Below, in pieces: positions 6,631-12,962 of a stretch of DNA of 12,962 nt; the first letter of the stretch is position 1, and the number at the start of each line of letters is the position of its first letter. The position numbers and the translations under genes were made by a program. Source of the DNA: SIG454 sp045578465 (GTDB lineage: Bacteria > Bacillota > Clostridia > Monoglobales > Monoglobaceae). Under the pieces are notes generated by a model that did no database searches, was not told where the DNA came from, and worked only from the letters and a program-made list of their open reading frames with translations. Location of the stretch: NCBI GenBank assembly GCA_045578465.1, contig JAZNKJ010000034.1, positions 1 through 12,962 of the forward strand, given 5' to 3'.

Positions 6631-8061
6631 TTAAAGTTTTCCTTTCTCGAGGCTGAACTTAAATTCGGCGTATTCTCCCTCAACTCCTGATGCAGTAATA
6701 TTTTTGCCGTGGCGATTTATAATGGATTTTACAATATAAAGCCCAATCCCCGTTCCGTTTTTGTTTTCCGAGCGGGATTTATCTTCTTTATAAAACCTTT
6801 CAAAGATAAGCCTTGCCTCTTCCTTGGAGATGCCTTTTCCTGTATTTCTTACGGAAATTTCGACATCTTTCGCTTCTTCCGCTACGCTTATCTTTATATT
6901 TCCGCCCTGAGGAGTAAACTTAACGGCGTTATCAAATAAATTCGTAAGAACTCTTTTGATTGCATCCTTATCCGCTCTTACCGAGCAAAAATCACTGCAA
7001 AGTTCAATGTCAACCTTAATATTTTTCTCGTCGATTATCTTTTCAAAGCCGAGAGCCGTTCTTGTTATAAGTCTGTTTATATCAAAGTCAGTGATTTCAA
7101 GTTCAATCTTCTGATTTAAGTTCCTTGTTACCTCTAAGAAAGAGTTAACAAGTCTTGAAAGTCTTTTGCACTCGTCATAAACAATCTTTAAATATTCCTT
7201 TTCTTTTTCAGGAGGAACGGTTCCGTCTAAAATTCCCTCAACAAAACCTGTTATTGTGGTCATTGGTGTTCTGAGTTCATGGGAAACATCAGAGACAAAG
7301 TTATTTCTTACCTCTTCAAACTTTTCAAGCTCCCCCGCCATATTATTAAAGGTCTGGGCAAGCTCGCCAAGCTCTTTTACACGGTTGTCCGCTTTCGTAA
7401 GCTCAACTCGTGACTCAAACTCGCCTTTGGCAAACTTCTTGGCATTATCCCCTATAATCTTAATAGGGCGGACAATTCGTCCTGAGGAATAATAAGCAAA
7501 CATAAACGCAAGAATCAGAACAATCAATGTGGAATATGTTGCAATTTTTATAATCTGACTATTTAATATCCATTGGGCAGGGCGTGGGGTGCTTATAATA
7601 ATTTCCCCAAGGGCAAAGCTGTTTCCCGCCTCGTCCGTTTCAATAATAGGGGCAACATAAATATCCATTTCCTCACGGAAAGCTCCGTCAAGCGTTCCTC
7701 TTAGAGTATATTCGCTACCTCTTAAATAACTCTTATCAATCTTTGTTGTGCTTTTATTAAACTCTTCGCCTGTTGCAATTTCAATGGCAATTCGGCCTGT
7801 TTCGTCAACAACAAAAATATTATAATCCGAGCTCTCCGAAAACCCTTCAAGATAGCTTCTTATATAGTCGCTGTTAAGTGTCCCCTCTTTATTAACCATT
7901 CTCACAATGGCTTTTGCGTCCTCAGAGAGCTTTGAGGCACTGCTGTTTTCAACATACTGTGTCAAAAGAAAGGACTGCAAAACTGTTAAAAATATGGTAC
8001 CGATTATAACGGTAATCATATTTATATACATCATATGAGAAAAAATCGTCTTTTTAAACAT
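6631..8061 (-). CDS. Two-component sensor histidine kinase (membrane, HAMP-HisKA-HATPase)
   Basis: The 476-residue protein has two membrane segments (about 12-34 and 171-193) flanking an extracytoplasmic sensor of about 135 residues. The sensor contains NIFVVDETGRI, typical of PDC/Cache-like folds. A HAMP linker (about 194-247) and a HisKA domain follow, with phospho-acceptor His261 in DVSHELRTPM. The HATPase domain shows an N box (Asn378 in NLFDNAVKF), NTGKG (406-410) and GTGIGL (436-441). No cytoplasmic PAS domain is visible, unlike WalK. The start lies nine bases after the regulator gene's stop. Its ribosome binding site TAAGG overlaps that stop, so the two genes are translated from one message. 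It should phosphorylate the adjacent regulator. The signal is unknown; the linked htrA suggests envelope or secretion stress. Confidence 0.94.
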   Translation of the reverse strand: MFKKTIFSHMMYINMITVIIGTIFLTVLQSFLLTQYVENSSASKLSEDAKAIVRMVNKEGTLNSDYIRSYLEGFSESSDYNIFVVDETGRIAIEIATGEEFNKSTTKIDKSYLRGSEYTLRGTLDGAFREEMDIYVAPIIETDEAGNSFALGEIIISTPRPAQWILNSQIIKIATYSTLIVLILAFMFAYYSSGRIVRPIKIIGDNAKKFAKGEFESRVELTKADNRVKELGELAQTFNNMAGELEKFEEVRNNFVSDVSHELRTPMTTITGFVEGILDGTVPPEKEKEYLKIVYDECKRLSRLVNSFLEVTRNLNQKIELEITDFDINRLITRTALGFEKIIDEKNIKVDIELCSDFCSVRADKDAIKRVLTNLFDNAVKFTPQGGNIKISVAEEAKDVEISVRNTGKGISKEEARLIFERFYKEDKSRSENKNGTGIGLYIVKSIINRHGKNITASGVEGEYAEFKFSLEKGKL

Positions 8062-8070
8062 ACCAAAACC

Positions 8071-8757
8071 TTATTTCACTTCAAATTTATAGCCGACGCG
8101 CCATACTGTCTGGATTTTCCAGGGATTACCATTTCCCTCTATCTTCTCTCTTATTCTCTTTATATGGACATCAACCGTCCTGCTGTCGCAGGCAAAATCA
8201 TATCCCCAGATTTTCTCTAAGAGCTGTTCTCTTGAAAAAATCTTATTCTTGTTCTTAACTAAGAAAGTAAGGAGTTCAAACTCTTTAAGGGGAAGAGCAA
8301 CAACCTTATCTTTTATGGTAACTTCATGGGTTGTAAGGTTAATTTTAAGGTCGCCTAATTTAACCTCATCGTCACTATTTTCTTCCTTTTCCCCGCTCCG
8401 TCTTAAAACAGCTTTAACTCTTGCCATAAGCTCTTTCATTTCAAAGGGCTTTACCATATAGTCATCCGCTCCGATTTCAAGGCCTTTAACTTTGTCAAAG
8501 GTTTCCCCTTTTGCCGTAAGCATAATAACGGGAACAAGGCTTTCCTCCCTGATTTCCTTTAAGACCTCAAAGCCGTCTTTTTTCGGGAGCATTATGTCAA
8601 GAATTATAATGTCAGGATTCTCTTTTTTAAAAAGGCTTATTGCCTCCTCTCCGTCGTGGGCAAAGATGCTTTCATAGCCCTCTTTATTAGCATAAAGACC
8701 TATAAGCTCACAAATATTTACCTCGTCGTCAACAATGAGCATTTTAATTTTATCCAT
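8071..8757 (-). CDS. OmpR/PhoB-family response regulator
   Basis: This is a 228-residue regulator. The receiver domain (about 1-120) has the acidic pair Asp10/Asp11, phospho-acceptor Asp54 in IILDIMLP, Thr81 and Lys103 (MVKPFE). The winged-helix DNA-binding domain (about 130-226) shows the LKEFELL, REQLLEKIWG and RTVDVHIKRIREKI motifs of the OmpR family. Proteins of this kind bind direct repeats with about one helical turn per half-site, which fits the boxes upstream of htrA. The ATG follows ACGAGGT with a seven-base gap. It lies 50 bases after tktC, and a perfect 10-bp hairpin occupies that gap. It could be named phoP-, walR- or cssR-like, but sequence alone does not decide which. Confidence 0.94.
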   Translation of the reverse strand: MDKIKMLIVDDEVNICELIGLYANKEGYESIFAHDGEEAISLFKKENPDIIILDIMLPKKDGFEVLKEIREESLVPVIMLTAKGETFDKVKGLEIGADDYMVKPFEMKELMARVKAVLRRSGEKEENSDDEVKLGDLKINLTTHEVTIKDKVVALPLKEFELLTFLVKNKNKIFSREQLLEKIWGYDFACDSRTVDVHIKRIREKIEGNGNPWKIQTVWRVGYKFEVK

Positions 8758-8775
8758 AATTAAACCTCGTATTAA

Positions 8776-8799
8776 GGCGTGCTATATAAATAGCACGCC
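8776..8799 (-). terminator. Perfect 10-bp hairpin between tktC and the response-regulator gene; weak terminator or RNA element
   Basis: GGCGTGCTAT (8776-8785) and ATAGCACGCC (8790-8799) form a perfect 10-bp stem with a four-base loop. It lies nine bases downstream of the tktC stop in the leftward direction. Only TTAAT follows on the leftward strand, so the T tract of a standard intrinsic terminator is missing. The response-regulator ribosome binding site (8764-8769) lies just beyond. It may attenuate, protect the 3' end of the tkt message, or mark a processing point. Confidence 0.45.
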
Positions 8800-8807
8800 A
8801 TGAAATT

Positions 8808-9758
8808 TTACGCTTTTTTAAGAATTGCTGTCTTTACCTTTGTAACAATTGCATCTGCATCAAGCTCATACATTTTAAGAAGAGCCGCCGGTGTTCCGGA
8901 GCGACCGAAAACATCCTTTGTTCCAACTCTTAAAACAGGAACAGGGCATTCCTCAGCCACAACCTCAGCCACTGCGCTTCCGAGACCGCCGATAATGTTA
9001 TGCTCTTCCGCTGTAACAATAGCACCTGTCTTCTTTGCCGCGTCAACAATTATATCTCTGTCAATTGGCTTAATTGTTGCCATATTGATAACAGCGGTGC
9101 TTATTCCTTCGCTCTCTAAAATTTCAGCAGCTTTCATAGCCTCAGGAACCATAAGACCTGTTGCGATAATTGTTGCATCCTTACCCTCTTTAAGATATAC
9201 GCCTTTTCCGATTTCAAATTTATATGTATCGTCAAAAACCACCGGCACGGCAAGTCTTCCAAATCTTAAATAAACAGGGCCTTTATATTCGATTGCCGCT
9301 TTAACGCAAAGTCTTGCTTCCTGAGCATCTGCCGGGTTTAAAATAACCATATTCGGGATAGTTCTCATAATGCCTATATCTTCAAGGCACTGATGAGTTG
9401 CGCCGTCTTCACCAACGGAAATACCTGCATGAGTTGCGCCAATTTTAACATTAAGCTTTGGATAGCCGATTGAGTTTCTTATCTGCTCAAAAGCTCGTCC
9501 TGCCGCAAACATTGCAAAGGAGCTTGCAAAAACTGTTTTACCGCAAGAAGCAATACCAGCCGCAGTTGACATCATATTACCTTCTGCAATACCCATATTT
9601 ATAAATCTTTCTGGATATGCTTTAAGGAATGTTTCGGTTTTTGTTGACTTGGAAAGGTCCGCATCTAAAACAATAATATTTTCATCGCATCCAAATTCAG
9701 CAAGGGCGTTGCCATAAGCTTCTCTTGTTGCAATTTTTTCTCCTAAATTGTATGTCAT
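8808..9758 (-). CDS. Transketolase, C-terminal subunit (pyrimidine-binding and C-terminal domains)
   Basis: The 316-residue protein corresponds to the second half of transketolase, which moves two-carbon ketol units between sugar phosphates in the non-oxidative pentose phosphate pathway. The expected cofactor-activating glutamate is Glu59 in NMGIAEGNM. The substrate-site segment SVGEDGATHQ (about 114-123) is present, and the transketolase C-terminal domain follows from about residue 185. It must pair with the N-terminal subunit encoded directly upstream. Its ATG overlaps the upstream stop as TAATG, and its ribosome binding site (GGAGGGG) lies inside the last codons of the upstream gene, so translation is probably coupled. 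A related split enzyme for an unusual sugar cannot be excluded. Confidence 0.92.
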   Translation of the reverse strand: MTYNLGEKIATREAYGNALAEFGCDENIIVLDADLSKSTKTETFLKAYPERFINMGIAEGNMMSTAAGIASCGKTVFASSFAMFAAGRAFEQIRNSIGYPKLNVKIGATHAGISVGEDGATHQCLEDIGIMRTIPNMVILNPADAQEARLCVKAAIEYKGPVYLRFGRLAVPVVFDDTYKFEIGKGVYLKEGKDATIIATGLMVPEAMKAAEILESEGISTAVINMATIKPIDRDIIVDAAKKTGAIVTAEEHNIIGGLGSAVAEVVAEECPVPVLRVGTKDVFGRSGTPAALLKMYELDADAIVTKVKTAILKKA

Positions 9759-10606
9759 TAGTTTTCCCCTCCTATTGTCTTTATGTATTCATCAAGCTCA
9801 GCAATTGCAATTTCATACTGCTCCTGATTTGGTGCAGAGCCGTGCCATTTTGCCTGATTCTCCATAAAGGAAACGCCTTTACCCTTAACGCTTTTTGCAA
9901 TAATAACAGTTGGCTTGTCCTTAGTTTCTTTTGCCGCCTTAACCGCATCTTCTATCTGATTAAAGTCGTGGGCATCAATAACTATAACATTCCAGCCAAA
10001 AGCTTTGAACTTCTCGTCAATAGGAGTTGGGTTCATAACCTTTGTTATATCCCCGTCAATTTGGAGGCCGTTAAAATCAACAAAGGCAGTAAGGTTATCA
10101 AGCTTATAGTGAGCTGCAAACATAGCAGCCTCCCATACCTGACCTTCTTCTATTTCGCCGTCGCCTAAGATAGTATAAACTCTGTAATCCTTATTATAGA
10201 GCTTACCAACGAGAGCCATTCCGTTTGCGGCGCTTATGCCTTGTCCCAAAGAACCTGTTGACATATCCACTCCGTCTGTGCCTTTCATATCAGGGTGGCC
10301 TTGGAGATAGCTGTCAATATGTCTTAAAGTTTTTATATCCTCTTTCGGAATAAGACCGATTTCAGAAAGTGCGCCGTAAAGAGCAGGGGCGCAATGACCT
10401 TTTGAGAGGACAAATCTGTTTCGGTCAGGACTGTCAAAATTATCTTTATTTATATTCATCTCTTCAAGATAAAGATAAGCTAAGATATCTGCAATTGAAA
10501 GTGAACCGCCCGGATGACCTGCCTTCGCGCTGTAAACACCTTCAAGGGCCATTTTTCTTATTCTTGTGGCCGCAAGAGAAAGTTTAGTGATTTTTTCCTT
10601 TTCCAT
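9758..10606 (-). CDS. Transketolase, N-terminal subunit (thiamine diphosphate-binding)
   Basis: This is the thiamine diphosphate-binding half of a split transketolase, 282 residues from the chosen start. It has the SAKAGHPGGS segment near residues 26-35 and the cofactor motif GDGEIEEGQ (from 148), closed by Asn in FVDFNG (about 179). The histidines in KGHCAP and QGHPDM are family-typical. I place the start at the ATG at 10606. AAAGGTG lies eight bases before it, and the possible upstream ATG at 10624 overlaps that ribosome binding site and has none of its own. The gap from yitT is 36 bases with no terminator. The stop overlaps the tktC start. The two subunits would form the active enzyme together. 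Confidence 0.92.
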   Translation of the reverse strand: MEKEKITKLSLAATRIRKMALEGVYSAKAGHPGGSLSIADILAYLYLEEMNINKDNFDSPDRNRFVLSKGHCAPALYGALSEIGLIPKEDIKTLRHIDSYLQGHPDMKGTDGVDMSTGSLGQGISAANGMALVGKLYNKDYRVYTILGDGEIEEGQVWEAAMFAAHYKLDNLTAFVDFNGLQIDGDITKVMNPTPIDEKFKAFGWNVIVIDAHDFNQIEDAVKAAKETKDKPTVIIAKSVKGKGVSFMENQAKWHGSAPNQEQYEIAIAELDEYIKTIGGEN

Positions 10607-10642
10607 AACCAAAACACCTTTCATATTTTTTATTTAAAAGCA

Positions 10643-11473
10643 TTACCCCGAAAAGCCTTTTCCTAAGACCTCTCTGGCATCTGCCACTATTACAAAAGAA
10701 TCTCTGTCAATTCCTTTAACAATCTCTTTTAATTTAAAAACTTCTGTCTTCCTTACAATGCACATAACAACCTTTTTGTCTTTTCTGGTATATTCAGAAA
10801 AACCTAGAAGAGTGGTTGCCCCTCTTCCCATTTTTTCGCTTATCTCTTTTGAGATTTCGCCTGGGAAATCCGAAACGATAAGCACCATTTTCGCAAAGTT
10901 AAGACCGTCCAAAAGTCCGTCTATAACCTTTGTGCTGATATAAAGAGCAAGGCCTGAATAAAGCATTGTTTCCCATCTTTTTGTAAGGGCCGTTGCTAGA
11001 ATGATTACAACCGCATCAATTATCAAAATGAATACTCCGATAGAAAAATACGGAAACCTTTTCTTTAAGATTTTGGCGACAATATCCGTTCCGCCTGTTG
11101 TTGCCCCTGACATTAAAACAACGGCAATTCCGAGACCTAAAAACGCCCCACCAAAAACCGATTGGAGTATTTCATTATCCGTTATGGGACTTACGAAAAT
11201 CCCAAAAACCTCAGTAAAAACAGATAGAGCCAAAGTTCCGATAACCGAGCCTAAAAGAAAAGTTTTGTCAAACTCAAAAACTCCCCAGATGAAAATCGGA
11301 ATGTTTATAAGAAAAATCATAAGACCTACGGGCATATTAGTAAAATAGCCAAAGACCGTAGCCAGACCGCTTACTCCCCCCGGAGCAATCCTTGCAGGGA
11401 TTAAAAACAAAACAAGAGAAAGCGCCATTATTCCTGCCCCTAAAAGGAGCAGACCGTATTTTCTTACTGCCAC
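10643..11473 (-). CDS. YitT family membrane protein (DUF161 plus C-terminal DUF2179)
   Basis: The 276-residue protein has five or six hydrophobic membrane segments in residues 8-190 (for example LLLLGAGIMALSLVLFLIPA and the LIIDAVVIILATAL stretch). A soluble C-terminal DUF2179-type domain (about 215-273) follows, with the family block GRGATTLLGFSEYT and the ending DSFVIVADAREVLGKGF. The GATTGGTDI motif in the membrane part is also typical. The biochemical function of this family is not established; transport has been suggested. The start is GTG at 11473, immediately preceded by an in-frame TAG, so no longer form is possible. AAAGGA nine bases before supports it. It lies 21 bases after mrnC on the same strand. 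Confidence 0.88.
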   Translation of the reverse strand: MAVRKYGLLLLGAGIMALSLVLFLIPARIAPGGVSGLATVFGYFTNMPVGLMIFLINIPIFIWGVFEFDKTFLLGSVIGTLALSVFTEVFGIFVSPITDNEILQSVFGGAFLGLGIAVVLMSGATTGGTDIVAKILKKRFPYFSIGVFILIIDAVVIILATALTKRWETMLYSGLALYISTKVIDGLLDGLNFAKMVLIVSDFPGEISKEISEKMGRGATTLLGFSEYTRKDKKVVMCIVRKTEVFKLKEIVKGIDRDSFVIVADAREVLGKGFSG

Positions 11474-11494
11474 CTACACCAATCCTTTCAGATT

Positions 11495-11908
11495 TTATGT
11501 AGCAGGCTCCGTCAGGCAAGACAGGAGTTCAAAAAGCCTGTCCTCATCCCCTTTAAGATATGTATATCCAATAAGGGCTTCCACCCCTGTTGCGTTTTTA
11601 TAATCAAACAAATCGGCGTTTTTAGGCGGACGGGAAGTTGTATTTCTTCCCCTCTTAAATACCGCCATTTCTTCTTCTGTCAGTATTCCCTCAATCCGCC
11701 GAAAATACTCCGCCTGAGCAGAGGCTTTAACATATTTCGTTGCATTTTTATGAAGGACTTTAACGGGATAGTCACAATCCTTTATAAGATAAAGCCTTGT
11801 GTAAAGCTCAAAAATGCAATCGCCTATATAAGCAAGAGTCAGCGCCGAATACTGGCTCGGCTCAATACTTTTACCTATATTAAACTCACTTAAAAATTTA
11901 TCTGGCAT
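11495..11908 (-). CDS. mrnC: Mini-ribonuclease III (23S rRNA maturation)
   Basis: This 137-residue protein is a stand-alone RNase III catalytic domain without a double-stranded RNA-binding domain. In Firmicutes it forms a dimer that trims 23S rRNA precursor ends. The two catalytic carboxylates are visible: Asp30 in LAYIGDCIFELYTR and Glu110 in NATGVEALIGYTYL. The RGRN motif (87-90) is also typical. Its position right after cysS matches the conserved order known from Bacillus. In that order rlmB usually follows mrnC; here yitT does. The ATG follows AGAGGG. That site starts next to the cysS stop, only nine bases away, so the two are likely cotranscribed. Confidence 0.93.
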   Translation of the reverse strand: MPDKFLSEFNIGKSIEPSQYSALTLAYIGDCIFELYTRLYLIKDCDYPVKVLHKNATKYVKASAQAEYFRRIEGILTEEEMAVFKRGRNTTSRPPKNADLFDYKNATGVEALIGYTYLKGDEDRLFELLSCLTEPAT

Positions 11909-11917
11909 TATATCCCT

Positions 11918-12962
11918 CTATTCAAAGGTAATCTGCTGGCCCTGAGCGGTATCCTTAACAATAACGCCCATTTCTTTGAGCTTGTCACGGATTTCATCAG
12001 ATTTTGCCCAGTTCTTTTCTGCTCTTGCAGTCTTTCTTTCCTCTAAAAGAACCTCGATTTCAGGACTGATTTCGTCTTTTTTATCGTTTACGAAAAGACC
12101 TAAAACACCGCCAAGCTCACGGATTAAATCCTTTGTATATGAAATTGCTTCAAGAGAAGAACCGCTGTTTGCTGTTATTGTTTTGTTAGCCTCGGCAACA
12201 ATTTCAAATATAACAGAGATTGCGTCTGCTGTATTCAAATCGTCATCCATAGCGTCAATATATTTCTGCTTGAAATCATCAAGCTTTTTGATATATTCTT
12301 TTTCGCCATCCAAAAGAGCCTTTTCCTTGGCATTTTCTCCAAAGAATTCAAGGTTTTCAAGACAGGTATAAACTCTTTCCATACTTGACTTTGCCGCTTC
12401 CATCAGCGTCTTGCTGAAATTAATCGGACTTCTGTAATGAGCGGAGAGCATAAAGAGTCTTATAACCTCATAGTCAAATTCCTCTGCGATATCTCTTACT
12501 GTAAAGAAGTTACCGAGAGATTTTGACATCTTCTTATTGTCAATGTTTATATAGCCGTTATGGAGCCAATAGTTTGCAAAGGTACAACCGTTTGCACATT
12601 CGCTCTGAGCAATCTCGTTTTCGTGGTGTGGGAAAATAAGGTCCTGACCGCCGCTATGAATATCGATAGTTTTGGCAAGGAATTTGTTTGCCATAGCGCT
12701 ACACTCAATATGCCAGCCCGGTCTTCCCATTCCCCATGGGCTTTCCCAAGCAGGCTCGCCCTCTTTTTGTTTCTTCCAAAGAGCAAAGTCCATCGGGTCT
12801 TTCTTGTCTTCGTTAACATTTATTCTTGCACCGGCTTCAAGGTCTTCAAGAGGCTGGTGAGAAAGCTTTCCGTATTCTTTAAACTTTTTAGCTGAGAAAT
12901 AAACATCCCCGTCAACATTATAGGCAAAGCCTTTTTCTTCAAGATCCTTAACAATCTCAATA
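11918..12962 (-). CDS. cysS: Cysteinyl-tRNA synthetase (5' end beyond the window)
   Basis: The open frame runs to the right edge, so the N-terminal part, roughly a quarter of the enzyme including the HIGH motif and first zinc cysteine, is missing. The visible 347 residues begin IEIVKDLEEKGFAY. They include YGKLSHQPLEDLEAGAR, the block WESPWGMGRPGWHIECSAM with a zinc-ligand Cys, PHHENE with the His and Glu zinc ligands (spacing of 25 residues from the Cys, as in E. coli), and the KMSKS loop (KKMSKSLGNF, visible residues about 143-152). The DALR anticodon-binding domain and C-terminal tail follow. It charges tRNA-Cys with cysteine in the cytoplasm. An internal ATG at 12793 is not the start, since conserved sequence continues upstream of it. 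Confidence 0.97.
   Translation of the reverse strand, partial: IEIVKDLEEKGFAYNVDGDVYFSAKKFKEYGKLSHQPLEDLEAGARINVNEDKKDPMDFALWKKQKEGEPAWESPWGMGRPGWHIECSAMANKFLAKTIDIHSGGQDLIFPHHENEIAQSECANGCTFANYWLHNGYINIDNKKMSKSLGNFFTVRDIAEEFDYEVIRLFMLSAHYRSPINFSKTLMEAAKSSMERVYTCLENLEFFGENAKEKALLDGEKEYIKKLDDFKQKYIDAMDDDLNTADAISVIFEIVAEANKTITANSGSSLEAISYTKDLIRELGGVLGLFVNDKKDEISPEIEVLLEERKTARAEKNWAKSDEIRDKLKEMGVIVKDTAQGQQITFE

Noticed and set aside
9725..10168. Rightward 147-codon frame opposite the transketolase genes
   Set aside because: It is antisense to conserved transketolase coding sequence and has no family motif, so it is a shadow frame.
10682..10710. Leftward TTGACA inside yitT as a promoter for the transketolase genes
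   Set aside because: No -10-like sequence lies at a suitable distance; the position 17 bases on reads GTGGCA.
12547..12819. Leftward 90-codon frame overlapping cysS
   Set aside because: It lies in another frame of strongly conserved CysRS sequence. The cysS frame is continuous through it to the window edge.

Overview
The window is a gene-dense, AT-rich stretch of bacterial chromosome. It most likely comes from a Gram-positive, low-GC member of the Clostridia (Firmicutes). The signs are strong purine-rich ribosome binding sites, a Mini-ribonuclease III next to cysS, a YitT/DUF2179 membrane protein, a split two-gene transketolase, and a consensus SigA-type promoter. This placement is an inference from gene content, not a species identification. 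No rRNA, tRNA, CRISPR array, insertion sequence or phage gene is visible, and no gene-free stretch exceeds 300 bases.

Layout, left to right. (1) Positions 1-34 hold the first 11 codons of a leftward gene that starts like a signal peptide. (2) Positions 35-243 are a divergent intergenic region with a perfect TTGACA-17-TATAAT promoter firing rightward. (3) Positions 244-5269 are a rightward block: asd, dapA, dapB, a free-standing tandem ACT-domain protein, and an ABC exporter-type ATPase/permease. A terminator-like hairpin lies just before the transporter. (4) A strong bidirectional terminator at 5273-5306 separates this block from the leftward genes. (5) Positions 12962 down to 5309 are all leftward: cysS (5' part missing), mrnC, yitT, tktN, tktC, an OmpR-family response regulator, its histidine kinase, and a membrane-anchored HtrA-type serine protease.

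How the genes work together. Asd, DapA and DapB catalyse consecutive steps from aspartyl-phosphate to tetrahydrodipicolinate, on the route to diaminopimelate and lysine. The small ACT protein resembles the regulatory tail of aspartokinase and is a plausible amino-acid sensor for that pathway. CysS and Mini-III serve translation and rRNA maturation. TktN and TktC together make one transketolase. The regulator, kinase and HtrA form a probable envelope-stress unit. Just upstream of htrA lie four in-register 11-bp-spaced half-sites followed by a TATAAT box, a typical target layout for an OmpR/PhoB-family regulator.

Most of the window is ordinary core metabolism and housekeeping. I do not see a wholly new system. 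The items most worth a second look are the tandem boxes before htrA, the orphan aspartokinase-like ACT protein, and two hairpins placed immediately before downstream ribosome binding sites.
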